Assembly (NCBI GenBank): GCA_003141715.1
Contig: PLNF01000054.1
Span: 558-39,126, forward strand
Direction of reading: 5' to 3'
DNA length: 38,569 nucleotides
Source of the DNA: Bacteroidales bacterium
GTDB taxonomy: Bacteria > Bacteroidota > Bacteroidia > Bacteroidales > VadinHA17
Shown piece by piece: positions 1 to 7,526 of this stretch. The notes under the pieces were generated by a model. The model saw only the letters and a program-made list of their open reading frames with translations. It did no database searches and was not told the DNA's origin. The position numbers were made by a program, and so were the translations under genes. Numbering within the stretch: the first letter of the stretch is position 1; every line of letters begins with the position of its first letter.

Positions 1-2075
1 CAATGCTTTTTAATGGCGGCATTATCGAAAGGAGAGGTACAATTGAAGGAAACAATACTGTTTCAGACTATCGTCCGATTGAGCATGAAAATGGGAACTC
101 AATCTTTTCGACAGTTCTGTATACTGAATTTCAGAATCATAAAATAAATATTTTTGATACCCCTGGCCTGGATGATTTCAGTGGCGGAGTCATATCTTCA
201 CTTTTTGCCTCCGATGCTGCGGTATTGACTATCAATGTGCAGAACGGTGTTGAGGTAGGAACCGAGATACATTTCCGGCATGCAGAAAAAGAAAATAAGC
301 CCCTTATAATTGTAATTAACGGGCTGGATCACGAAAAAGCCAACTTTGAGAAGTCGCTTGAAATGCTGAAGGAAAGGTTAAGCAACAATGTCATACTTAT
401 TCAGTATCCTGTCAACGAAGGAATCGGATTCAATTCTATTATTGACGTTCTTAAAATGAAAATGCTCCGATACTCTAAAGACGGAGGAAAGGCAGAAATA
501 GTTGATATACCTGCTGATCAGGCAGCCAAAGCTGCAGAATTACATAGCGCTCTCGTTGAAAAAGCTGCCGAGAGCGATGAAGCTCTGATGGAACTGTTTT
601 TTTCAAATGATACTCTTTCCGAACAAGAAATAAAAAAAGGTATTGCCAAGGGATTAAGAACAAGGAGTCTCTTCCCTTTATTGTGCCTTTCCTCAAAACA
701 CAATATTGGTGTTGACAGCCTGCTGGAATTCATAGTAAATGAAGCTCCGTCAATTGCAGATATGCCGCTACAGATTAACAGTAAGGGAAATGAAGTTAAA
801 CCAAATCCTGCCGGCCCGGCTTCGGTCTACGTATTTAAGTCATCAATTGAAGAACATATAGGTGAAATACATTATTTCAGGGTATATTCAGGAAAAGTTA
901 CCGAAAACCTTGATGTTGTCAACAGCAATAACGGTACGAAAGAAAGACTGGCACAATTATACGTTTGCGCCGGCAAGAACAGAACAAGAGTTCCGGAACT
1001 TCACCCTGGTGATATCGGAGCTTTCGTTAAACTGAAAAGTACAAAAACAGGTCACACGCTGAATGTTCCCGGGAATGACTGGAAATATGAAGGTGTTAAA
1101 TTCCCCGAACCCAAATACAGGACAGCGATCAAGGCTCAAAGTGAAAGCGATGATGAGAAACTTGGTGAAGCTTTGAATAAGATTCATCTTGAGGACCCGA
1201 CAATCATAATAGAATACTCAAAAGAACTAAAACAGATAATTGTTCATGGACAGGGTGAGTACCATCTTAATATTATGAAGTGGCATCTTGATAATATTTA
1301 TAAGATCCACACTAACTTCAATCCTCCAAAAATACCTTATCGTGAGACAATTACAAAGTCAGCCCAGGCAGATTACAGGCACAGGAAACAATCCGGCGGT
1401 GCAGGTCAGTTTGGTGAGGTCCATATGATTATTGAGCCTTATGAAGAGGGTTCAAAAGAAGCTACCATGCAAAAGATTAATGGTAAAGAGATAAAGATAT
1501 CAGTCCGCGACAAGGAGGAGATTACTCTTCCATGGGGTGGGAAACTGGTGTATGTAAACAGTATTGTCGGAGGTGCAATTGATGCCCGATTTTTACCTGC
1601 AATCCTGAAAGGTATAATGGAGAAGATGGAGACTGGACCTCTCACCGGATCATATGCCCGCGATATTAGGGTTTATGTATATGATGGAAAGATGCACCCG
1701 GTTGACTCAAATGAAATTTCTTTTCGCCTTGCAGGAAGAAATGCATTCAGCCAGGCGTTCAAAATTGCCGGTCCGAAAATTCTGGAGCCGGTGTATGATG
1801 TTGAAATCATGGTCCCCTCCGATCGCATGGGTGATGTTATCAGCGACCTTCAGGGCAGACGTGGAATGGTTCTCGGTATGTCAAGTGAAAGACGTTTTGA
1901 GGTTATCAAAGCAAAAGTGCCTCTTGCAGAAATGAATAAATATTCCACGGCTCTAAGTTCCATTACGGGTGGTCGTGCCATGTATTCTATGAAATTTGCG
2001 GAATATGCACAGGTTCCCGGAGATGTACAGGATGCTGTTATCAAGGCATATTCTGAGGAAGAAGAAGAAGAATAG
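1..2075 (+). CDS. Elongation factor G-like translational GTPase, 5'-truncated by window edge
   Basis: This is an EF-G-family GTPase whose reading frame is open at the window start, so the N-terminus with the G1 P-loop is outside the window; the first in-frame ATG at base 3 is internal, not the start. About 690 residues are visible. The G3 motif DTPG is at visible residues 52-55. The G4 position reads NGLD (106-109) where NKxD is expected. Domain II starts near residue 270, and domains III-V follow, with the EF-G-type YRETI and GGAGQFGEV segments around 440-465. The C-terminus is a run of glutamates. The sequence resembles the second, EF-G-like paralogue common in Bacteroidota rather than the main FusA; this subfamily call is inference. 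It is expected to be cytosolic and ribosome-associated. A strong palindrome follows the stop codon. Confidence 0.9.
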   Translation, partial: MLFNGGIIERRGTIEGNNTVSDYRPIEHENGNSIFSTVLYTEFQNHKINIFDTPGLDDFSGGVISSLFASDAAVLTINVQNGVEVGTEIHFRHAEKENKPLIIVINGLDHEKANFEKSLEMLKERLSNNVILIQYPVNEGIGFNSIIDVLKMKMLRYSKDGGKAEIVDIPADQAAKAAELHSALVEKAAESDEALMELFFSNDTLSEQEIKKGIAKGLRTRSLFPLLCLSSKHNIGVDSLLEFIVNEAPSIADMPLQINSKGNEVKPNPAGPASVYVFKSSIEEHIGEIHYFRVYSGKVTENLDVVNSNNGTKERLAQLYVCAGKNRTRVPELHPGDIGAFVKLKSTKTGHTLNVPGNDWKYEGVKFPEPKYRTAIKAQSESDDEKLGEALNKIHLEDPTIIIEYSKELKQIIVHGQGEYHLNIMKWHLDNIYKIHTNFNPPKIPYRETITKSAQADYRHRKQSGGAGQFGEVHMIIEPYEEGSKEATMQKINGKEIKISVRDKEEITLPWGGKLVYVNSIVGGAIDARFLPAILKGIMEKMETGPLTGSYARDIRVYVYDGKMHPVDSNEISFRLAGRNAFSQAFKIAGPKILEPVYDVEIMVPSDRMGDVISDLQGRRGMVLGMSSERRFEVIKAKVPLAEMNKYSTALSSITGGRAMYSMKFAEYAQVPGDVQDAVIKAYSEEEEEE

Positions 2076-2121
2076 GAAATTTATTTCGGTTAAAATAATT
2101 GTAGAAACAGGGAAAATTATT

Positions 2122-2150
2122 GTAGAGACAGGTCTGAGACCTGTCTCTAC
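2122..2150. repeat. Perfect inverted repeat (13-bp arms, 3-nt loop), possible terminator
   Basis: The arms are GTAGAGACAGGTC and GACCTGTCTCTAC around the loop TGA, with T-rich sequence after the right arm. It lies 47 bp after the EF-G-like stop and 97 bp before the PhzF-like start, so it may terminate the first transcript. A diverged copy of the left arm (GTAGAAACAGGG) sits at 2101-2112, which suggests an interspersed palindromic repeat family rather than a single-purpose terminator. Confidence 0.7.
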
Positions 2151-2246
2151 GTATTTTATTTAGTGTTTTTGAACCATTTTATGAAAATATATTTTTGTAA
2201 ATTGCCTGTAGGATTTTGCTCCAGTTCAGCAAATAAAAAAGATATT

Positions 2247-3047
2247 ATGACAATACCCAACATTATTTACCAGGTCGATGCATTTACGACGCAGCCATTT
2301 AAAGGGAACCCTGCCGGAGTTTGTGTACTCGATCATGAGCCAGATACAGACAGGATGCAGAATATTGCGATGGAAATGAATCTTTCTGAAACTGCATTTG
2401 TCTTCCCCGGTCATGATTGCCGTATAATCAGATATTACACCCCGGAAGCAGAGATGAAGCTTTGTGGTCATGCTACATTATCTGCCTCACATATACTGTA
2501 CGAAACAGGAATGGTAAAGAGTAACGAAGAGATCAGGTTTTCATCAAAAGCAGGAGAACTTATTATAATGAAACATGGTGACTGGATAACAATGAATTTC
2601 CCGGCATACCCTCTTGAGAAAATGAAGCCAACTCCTGAATTTGAAAGAGTTACGGGTGCACAGCCTCAGGAGTTATATCAGGCGGGTTTTGGTTGGACAC
2701 TTGCCCTTATGAAAAGTGAAAAGGAGGTGAGAAATATGAAACCTCAGTTTTCTCTTATGAAAAACTCAGTTTTCGGCGATCTGATAGTAACTGCTGAATC
2801 TGAAGATCCGGCATACGATTTCTGTGTCCGTTGTTTTGCTCCTGCTGTTGGAATTGATGAAGATCCGGTAACAGGCTCTGCTCATTGTGCACTTGCTCCA
2901 TTCTGGTCAGAAAAGACAGGGAGGAAAGATTTCAATTCCCACCAGGTATCAAAAAGAGAGGGTGTTCTGAAGGTTTCACTAAAAGGAGACAGAGTTGAAA
3001 TTTCCGGTCAGGCTATAACTATTTTCAAAGCTGAGTTGTTTGTGTAA
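2247..3047 (+). CDS. PhzF family isomerase/epimerase-like protein
   Basis: A 266-residue protein of the PhzF/YddE family, cytosolic enzymes with the diaminopimelate-epimerase fold. The N-terminus has the family pattern YQVDAFT followed by KGNPAGV. Glu48 in NLSETAFV corresponds to the catalytic glutamate of PhzF. CGHATL and the late DPVTGSAHC motif are also present. The frame is open back to 2163, but the ATG at 2247 gives the standard N-terminus of the family and no signal peptide, so I use it. The substrate is unknown; PhzF relatives catalyse isomerisations, and this one heads a cluster with RidA, a D-threonine aldolase-like enzyme and a dipeptidase, so an amino-acid-derived substrate is likely. 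There is no phenazine pathway in the window. Confidence 0.9.
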   Translation: MTIPNIIYQVDAFTTQPFKGNPAGVCVLDHEPDTDRMQNIAMEMNLSETAFVFPGHDCRIIRYYTPEAEMKLCGHATLSASHILYETGMVKSNEEIRFSSKAGELIIMKHGDWITMNFPAYPLEKMKPTPEFERVTGAQPQELYQAGFGWTLALMKSEKEVRNMKPQFSLMKNSVFGDLIVTAESEDPAYDFCVRCFAPAVGIDEDPVTGSAHCALAPFWSEKTGRKDFNSHQVSKREGVLKVSLKGDRVEISGQAITIFKAELFV

Positions 3048-3102
3048 AAATGGCGTGAGGCATGCGGTATGCGGTTCAAGGAAGAAGATAAAAAGTAAAA
3101 AT

Positions 3103-3567
3103 ATGAAACAAAACACAGATGTACGTATTATTGAGCTAGGCCTCATATTACCGCCAGCACCAAAGCCACTTGGAGTTTATAAACCCGTTCTGGTAATTGA
3201 TAAATTTCTTTATGTATCAGGACAAGGACCTATTTTGGCTGATGGAACCATGATGAAAGGTAAGCTTGGTGCAGATATGGATATGACTCAGGGGAAACTG
3301 GCTGCCAGACAGGTAGGACTTACAATGCTTTCAACAATTAAGGCCCATTTTGGAGAATTGAAAAAAATCAAACGGATTGTGAAAGTGCTGGGAATGGTCA
3401 ACAGTACTTCCGATTTCGATAGTCACCCGGCTGTCATAAACGGATTCAGTGAACTGATGTCTGAGGTATTTGGTGAAGATAACGGCGTTGGAGTAAGAAG
3501 TGCAGTTGGAATGATACTTCCATCAAATATCGCCGTTGAAGTTGAAGCCATGTTTGAACTTTATTAG
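3103..3567 (+). CDS. RidA/YjgF family enamine/imine deaminase
   Basis: A 154-residue RidA (YjgF/YER057c/UK114) family protein. The segment LPPAPKPLGVYKP near the N-terminus, then LYVSGQGP, and the long middle helix match the family. RidA proteins hydrolyse reactive 2-aminoacrylate and related enamines/imines released by PLP enzymes, giving the keto acid and ammonia. An upstream in-frame start exists at 3040, overlapping the previous gene, but the ATG at 3103 gives the normal family N-terminus. It starts 55 bp after the PhzF-like gene and ends 6 bp before a PLP enzyme gene, which fits a role in clearing that enzyme's enamine product. The C-terminus is somewhat longer than the classic 128-residue RidA, as in the roughly 150-residue subgroup. 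Confidence 0.88.
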   Translation: MKQNTDVRIIELGLILPPAPKPLGVYKPVLVIDKFLYVSGQGPILADGTMMKGKLGADMDMTQGKLAARQVGLTMLSTIKAHFGELKKIKRIVKVLGMVNSTSDFDSHPAVINGFSELMSEVFGEDNGVGVRSAVGMILPSNIAVEVEAMFELY

Positions 3568-3573
3568 GAAGGA

Positions 3574-4701
3574 ATGGAAAAAGTTATATCTTCAGAAATT
3601 CTCTGGCATGAGGTCGGGAATTTAAATGAAGTATCCTCCCCTTCTCTCCTGGTTTATCCTGACCGCATTGAAGCCAATATTAAGAAAATAATTGATATTG
3701 CAGGAAGTGTGGACCAGTTGAGGCCGCATGTCAAGACGCATAAAATGGCCGAAATCATCAAACTGCAGATGAAATATGGCATCTATAAGTTCAAATGTGC
3801 TACAATATCGGAAACAGAGATGGTTGCAAGGTGCGGAGCCCCCGATATCTTACTTGCCATACAACCGGTCGGCCCGAATATTGGAAGGTTTTTTAAATTA
3901 AAACAAGAATTCAATAATATAAAGATTTCCTGTATCGCTGATAATGAAGAAGTTATTATACAGCTGTCAGATATGGCCAGGAAAACCGGACTCGAAACTC
4001 ATGTCTGGCTCGACATCAACAATGGGATGAACCGGACAGGTATAATTCCGGGAGAAAAAGCAGCAAGACTCTTCAACAGAATCATGGATTCGCCGATGCT
4101 CATTGCAGAAGGACTTCATGTATATGACGGTCATATTCATGAACCGGATCTTTCACTCAGGGAAAAAATATGCAATGATTCATTTGCACCGGTAATCAGC
4201 CTGATTGAAGATCTGAAAAATGAAGGTATCTCACCTGTCAGAATTATCGCAGGAGGAACTCCTACATTCCCGATTCACGCTTTACGAAAAGATGTTGAAA
4301 CCAGTCCGGGAACTCTTTTATTATGGGATTGGGGCTACAGCAGCTCTTTCTCTGATATGAATTTTTTTCATGCTGCTGTGTTACTTACACGAATTATAAG
4401 CAAGCCCGGAAAGGAGCTGTTATGTCTCGATCTTGGACATAAAGCAATTGCTTCAGAGATGCCTCAGCCACGCATTAAACTTCTGGAAATTGAGAAATAT
4501 ACAATTGTCAACCATAACGAGGAACATATGGTTATCAGAACAACTTTAGCGGATAAATATAAAATCGGGGATCCTCTATACGGTATTCCATGGCATATTT
4601 GTCCGACAGTTGACCGGCATGATACTGTTTATGTAGTTAATGATCATAAGGTTACAGGCCAATGGAATGTTGAAGCCAGAAAAAGGAAGATTACCCTCTG
4701 A
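3574..4701 (+). CDS. D-threonine aldolase / D-serine dehydratase-like PLP enzyme (DSD1 family)
   Basis: A 375-residue fold-type III PLP enzyme with an alanine-racemase-like N-terminal barrel. The PLP lysine is Lys54 in RPHVKTHK. The C-terminal domain carries the His-x-Cys metal motif (His341, Cys343 in WHICPT), which binds zinc in the D-serine dehydratase/D-threonine aldolase family. Members cleave beta-hydroxy D-amino acids (aldolase) or dehydrate D-serine or D-threonine to keto acid plus ammonia via an enamine. The sequence alone does not separate the two activities. The RidA gene ends 6 bp upstream, favouring an enamine-producing dehydratase, and the M19 dipeptidase gene begins 15 bp downstream. 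It is cytosolic and probably cotranscribed with its neighbours. Confidence 0.88.
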   Translation: MEKVISSEILWHEVGNLNEVSSPSLLVYPDRIEANIKKIIDIAGSVDQLRPHVKTHKMAEIIKLQMKYGIYKFKCATISETEMVARCGAPDILLAIQPVGPNIGRFFKLKQEFNNIKISCIADNEEVIIQLSDMARKTGLETHVWLDINNGMNRTGIIPGEKAARLFNRIMDSPMLIAEGLHVYDGHIHEPDLSLREKICNDSFAPVISLIEDLKNEGISPVRIIAGGTPTFPIHALRKDVETSPGTLLLWDWGYSSSFSDMNFFHAAVLLTRIISKPGKELLCLDLGHKAIASEMPQPRIKLLEIEKYTIVNHNEEHMVIRTTLADKYKIGDPLYGIPWHICPTVDRHDTVYVVNDHKVTGQWNVEARKRKITL

Positions 4702-4716
4702 TGCAAATCTTACCAA

Positions 4717-5802
4717 ATGTTAAATAAGCCTTTGATTTTTGATGGTCATCTCGACCTGGCGATGAATGCCCTTGAATGGAACCGTGATTTAAGATGGCCT
4801 GTAAAAGATATACGCAAAAGTGAGGAAGGAATGACTGATAAACCAGACAGGGCTAAAGGCACAGTAAGTTTACCTTCGATGCGTGAAGGGCATGTTGGTG
4901 TTTGCGTTGCCACTCAGATTGGCAGGTATGTAAAACGTGGAAACAGTATGCCTGGCTGGAAATCCCCTGAACAGGCATGGGCTCAGACTCAGGGTCAGCT
5001 GGCCTGGTACAATGCCATGGAAGATGCGGGTGAAATGGTACAGATCCGAACCTCAGATGATCTTGAAAAACATCTTCAGTTATGGGAGAACCCGCCAGAA
5101 AATGCAGCTATTGGTTATATTTTAAGTCTCGAAGGTGCAGACTCTATCGTTTCAATGCACCATCTGGAAAAAGCATATGAATATGGGTTACGTGCCATTG
5201 GGCCTGCTCACTACGGCCCGGGAACCTATGCACAGGGAACTGATTCCAATGGTGGTATAGGTATAAAAGGACGTGAGCTTCTCAAAGAGATGGAAAGACT
5301 CGGTATTATACTTGATGCCACCCATTTATGTGACGAAAGCTTTCGGGAAGCTTTGGATATATATAATGGACCTGTATGGGCGAGTCACAATAACTGCCGG
5401 GCCTTTGTTCTTCACAACAGGCAATTCTCCGATGAACAGATTACTGAACTGTCAAACAGAGATTCTGTGATTGGTGTTGCACTCGACGCATGGATGATGG
5501 TTCCCGGCTGGGTAAGAGGTAAATCAGATCCAAAAGCGAGTGGAGTATCATTAAAACTGATGATCAACAATATTGATCATATTTGTCAGCTTGCCGGCAA
5601 CTCTTTGCACGCGGGCATCGGATCGGATCTCGATGGCGCTTTTGGCAGGGAACAATGCCCATATGATCTTGATACTATAGCCGACCTTCAAAAAGTAACT
5701 GGTCTGCTGTCTGAAATTGGGTATACCGAATCAGATATCCAGAATGTATTGAGCAATAACTGGATAAGGTTTCTGAAGAAAAACCTGCCGTTGAGCCGTT
5801 GA
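4717..5802 (+). CDS. Membrane (renal) dipeptidase-like metallopeptidase, family M19
   Basis: A 361-residue M19 dipeptidase with a binuclear zinc site. Visible ligands are the HxD pair (His11, Asp13 in DGHLDL), the bridging glutamate (Glu139 in SLEGAD), His203 (DATHLCD), His224 (WASHNNCR) and Asp304 in GIGSDLDG. M19 enzymes hydrolyse dipeptides and commonly accept a D-residue at the C-terminal position. No signal peptide is visible, so it is probably cytosolic. It is the last gene of the cluster starting at 2247. Its stop is only 2 bp from the end of the convergent gene at 5805. A short repeat at its 3' end (GCCGTTGAGCCGTTGAGCC, around 5786-5804) spans the stop codon. Confidence 0.93.
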   Translation: MLNKPLIFDGHLDLAMNALEWNRDLRWPVKDIRKSEEGMTDKPDRAKGTVSLPSMREGHVGVCVATQIGRYVKRGNSMPGWKSPEQAWAQTQGQLAWYNAMEDAGEMVQIRTSDDLEKHLQLWENPPENAAIGYILSLEGADSIVSMHHLEKAYEYGLRAIGPAHYGPGTYAQGTDSNGGIGIKGRELLKEMERLGIILDATHLCDESFREALDIYNGPVWASHNNCRAFVLHNRQFSDEQITELSNRDSVIGVALDAWMMVPGWVRGKSDPKASGVSLKLMINNIDHICQLAGNSLHAGIGSDLDGAFGREQCPYDLDTIADLQKVTGLLSEIGYTESDIQNVLSNNWIRFLKKNLPLSR

Positions 5803-5804
5803 GC

Positions 5805-7031
5805 CTACCTGTATAGATAAACGGCCCCCCTGTACAGCTTACCATTATAGTTAATATTATCCCAGCCATAAGCTCTGATAATATAAAAATAGATTCCGGG
5901 AGAAGCTTTGACTGATGAAAAATTCACATTGCCGTCCCAACCCTTCCACTGTCTGAGTATTTCTCCCTCACCATAAAAAGAATAAACTTTCAGACCACTT
6001 CTGCTGAAAACCTCCACGCTTAAATTCCTGAGTGATTTTGATTCAACCAAAAAATTGTCATTGATACCATCGCCATTTGGAGTAAATACATTCGGAACAT
6101 TAAGTTCAGATTTATCAACAGCGATTTTTTGATCGAGTCTTAATGAATCGACGCAATGAAGATCACTTTCAACAGTCAGTTTAACCGAATACTCTCCGGG
6201 TATATAATATATATGAGGGTCGGGATTATTAAGTTTTGAGGTAGTGGTATCGCCAAATTCCCAAAGATACTTGACTGCTCTTATCGATTTATCTGTAAAG
6301 GTTACTGTGAGAGGAGCCTGCCCGGTAAAAGGGTCAACTGTAAAGTCAGCCTTTACCCGGATAGTCTGGTAAGAGAATGATGAGTTGGTCATACATCCAA
6401 AACTGTCACTTACCTGAAGATTATAGGTAACATCAACAAGGGGCGGATCAAAAGTCTGAGGGTTTAAATAGAAGTCGGGCGAGGGTATTGTTGATGCCGG
6501 ATCCGATGACCACAAAAAATTAACAGTATTAGGCAATTTTACCGGAACCCCGTTGGAGATATTGTTATAATAGAAAGTATCAATTGCGGCCTGGCCTTTT
6601 AAGGCAACATAGTCACATGTGCGATTCTGCAGCGCTGCTGATGAAAAAGGTTTGTCGATAAAAATCCAACCAACAAGACTTGTATCAAATCCTCCGCTGA
6701 TAATAACTTTATAACCTCCATCATCAAGATCAGTTGAAGATGAAGTTGAAACTCCTGAGTCTGTTTTGAGAAAAGTGCTGAAACTTTTTGTGATGTCGCT
6801 CCATTGGTACCATGAAAAATTGTATGGACCTGTTCCTCCCGGGCTACTGGCATTCAGCGTGCCTTTTTGCGATCCTGATGCATTACAAAAGATAAAAACA
6901 GGATCTTTAACCGTAGGAGCTGATGGATATGAAGTATATCGCACAGCGCTCATTCCCGGTGCCGAAAGTTGAGCTCCGGCAATAGCAGGCAGCAATAAAA
7001 TTATTATTAACAAAAAATAACGCACAGGCAA
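5805..7031 (-). CDS. Secreted PKD-domain protein with gliding/T9SS-type C-terminal domain
   Basis: A 408-residue secreted protein. The N-terminus is a typical signal peptide (VRYFLLIIILLLP, cleavage near AGAQ). Residues about 226-310 form a PKD domain with the YLWEFGD pattern. Residues 311-408 are a CHU_C/type B gliding-motility C-terminal domain, beginning NVFTPNGDGIND, the signal used for type IX secretion and surface attachment in Bacteroidota. The start is unusual: a TGA stop lies directly upstream (7032-7034), so translation must begin at TTG 7031 or GTG 7025; no ATG is available. The binding target is unknown. It lies downstream of the rhamnose mutarotase gene on the same strand (84-bp gap), so the two may be cotranscribed. 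Confidence 0.87.
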   Translation of the reverse strand: MPVRYFLLIIILLLPAIAGAQLSAPGMSAVRYTSYPSAPTVKDPVFIFCNASGSQKGTLNASSPGGTGPYNFSWYQWSDITKSFSTFLKTDSGVSTSSSTDLDDGGYKVIISGGFDTSLVGWIFIDKPFSSAALQNRTCDYVALKGQAAIDTFYYNNISNGVPVKLPNTVNFLWSSDPASTIPSPDFYLNPQTFDPPLVDVTYNLQVSDSFGCMTNSSFSYQTIRVKADFTVDPFTGQAPLTVTFTDKSIRAVKYLWEFGDTTTSKLNNPDPHIYYIPGEYSVKLTVESDLHCVDSLRLDQKIAVDKSELNVPNVFTPNGDGINDNFLVESKSLRNLSVEVFSRSGLKVYSFYGEGEILRQWKGWDGNVNFSSVKASPGIYFYIIRAYGWDNINYNGKLYRGAVYLYR

Positions 7032-7115
7032 TCAGATCTTTGTATTTAAAACGCTTTCTGAATCTTTTTGGTATTCTATTTCACAATTATAATAAATTTA
7101 GGGCAATATTACGGG

Positions 7116-7439
7116 TCAATCCAAATGAAATACCTCTTGCATATCTGCCCACCATTCCCCTTTTTCCCGGGTAGCAACCGGATCCTGCATCGGCTCCATA
7201 ATTGCCCACCATTCCTGTGTCTTAGGATCCGCAGCCATTTTAGCCATATCGGCAGCAAAATCATTCCCGGTATATTCAAAATATGCATATAACATATTGT
7301 CCTTATGAAAGATAGAATAGTTCTGCATATTACATTTTTTAATCATATCAAGAACTTCCGGCCAAACCGCTTCATGATACTTTTTATATCGTTCAAAGTT
7401 CTCCGGTCTGACACCAATTACCTGCCCAAATCTTTTCAT
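7116..7439 (-). CDS. rhaM: L-rhamnose mutarotase
   Basis: A 107-residue protein matching the full length of the rhamnose mutarotase (RhaM/RhaU) family, which interconverts alpha- and beta-L-rhamnopyranose. The residues aligned with the E. coli active site are present: Tyr18 and His22 in RYKKYHEAVWP, Tyr40, and the Trp76-Trp77 pair in PKTQEWWAIM. It is cytosolic. No rhamnose isomerase, kinase, aldolase or transporter gene lies in the window, so it is an orphan here. Its closest neighbour on the same strand is the T9SS-type PKD protein downstream. Confidence 0.92.
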   Translation of the reverse strand: MKRFGQVIGVRPENFERYKKYHEAVWPEVLDMIKKCNMQNYSIFHKDNMLYAYFEYTGNDFAADMAKMAADPKTQEWWAIMEPMQDPVATREKGEWWADMQEVFHLD

Positions 7440-7526
7440 GATATTCGGATTATTAAATAATATTTACAATTATAATAAATTATATGTAATTTGCCCGGCC
7501 CGGTGCGCTGTAATTCAAACAAACAC

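Noticed and set aside
2163..2246. Upstream in-frame start of the PhzF-like gene
   Set aside because: The extension is hydrophobic and Cys-rich but lacks family support; homologues start at the IYQVDAFT strand.
7491..7526. Upstream TTG start for the helicase
   Set aside because: It would add 12 residues not typical of UvrD; ATG 7527 gives the normal N-terminus.
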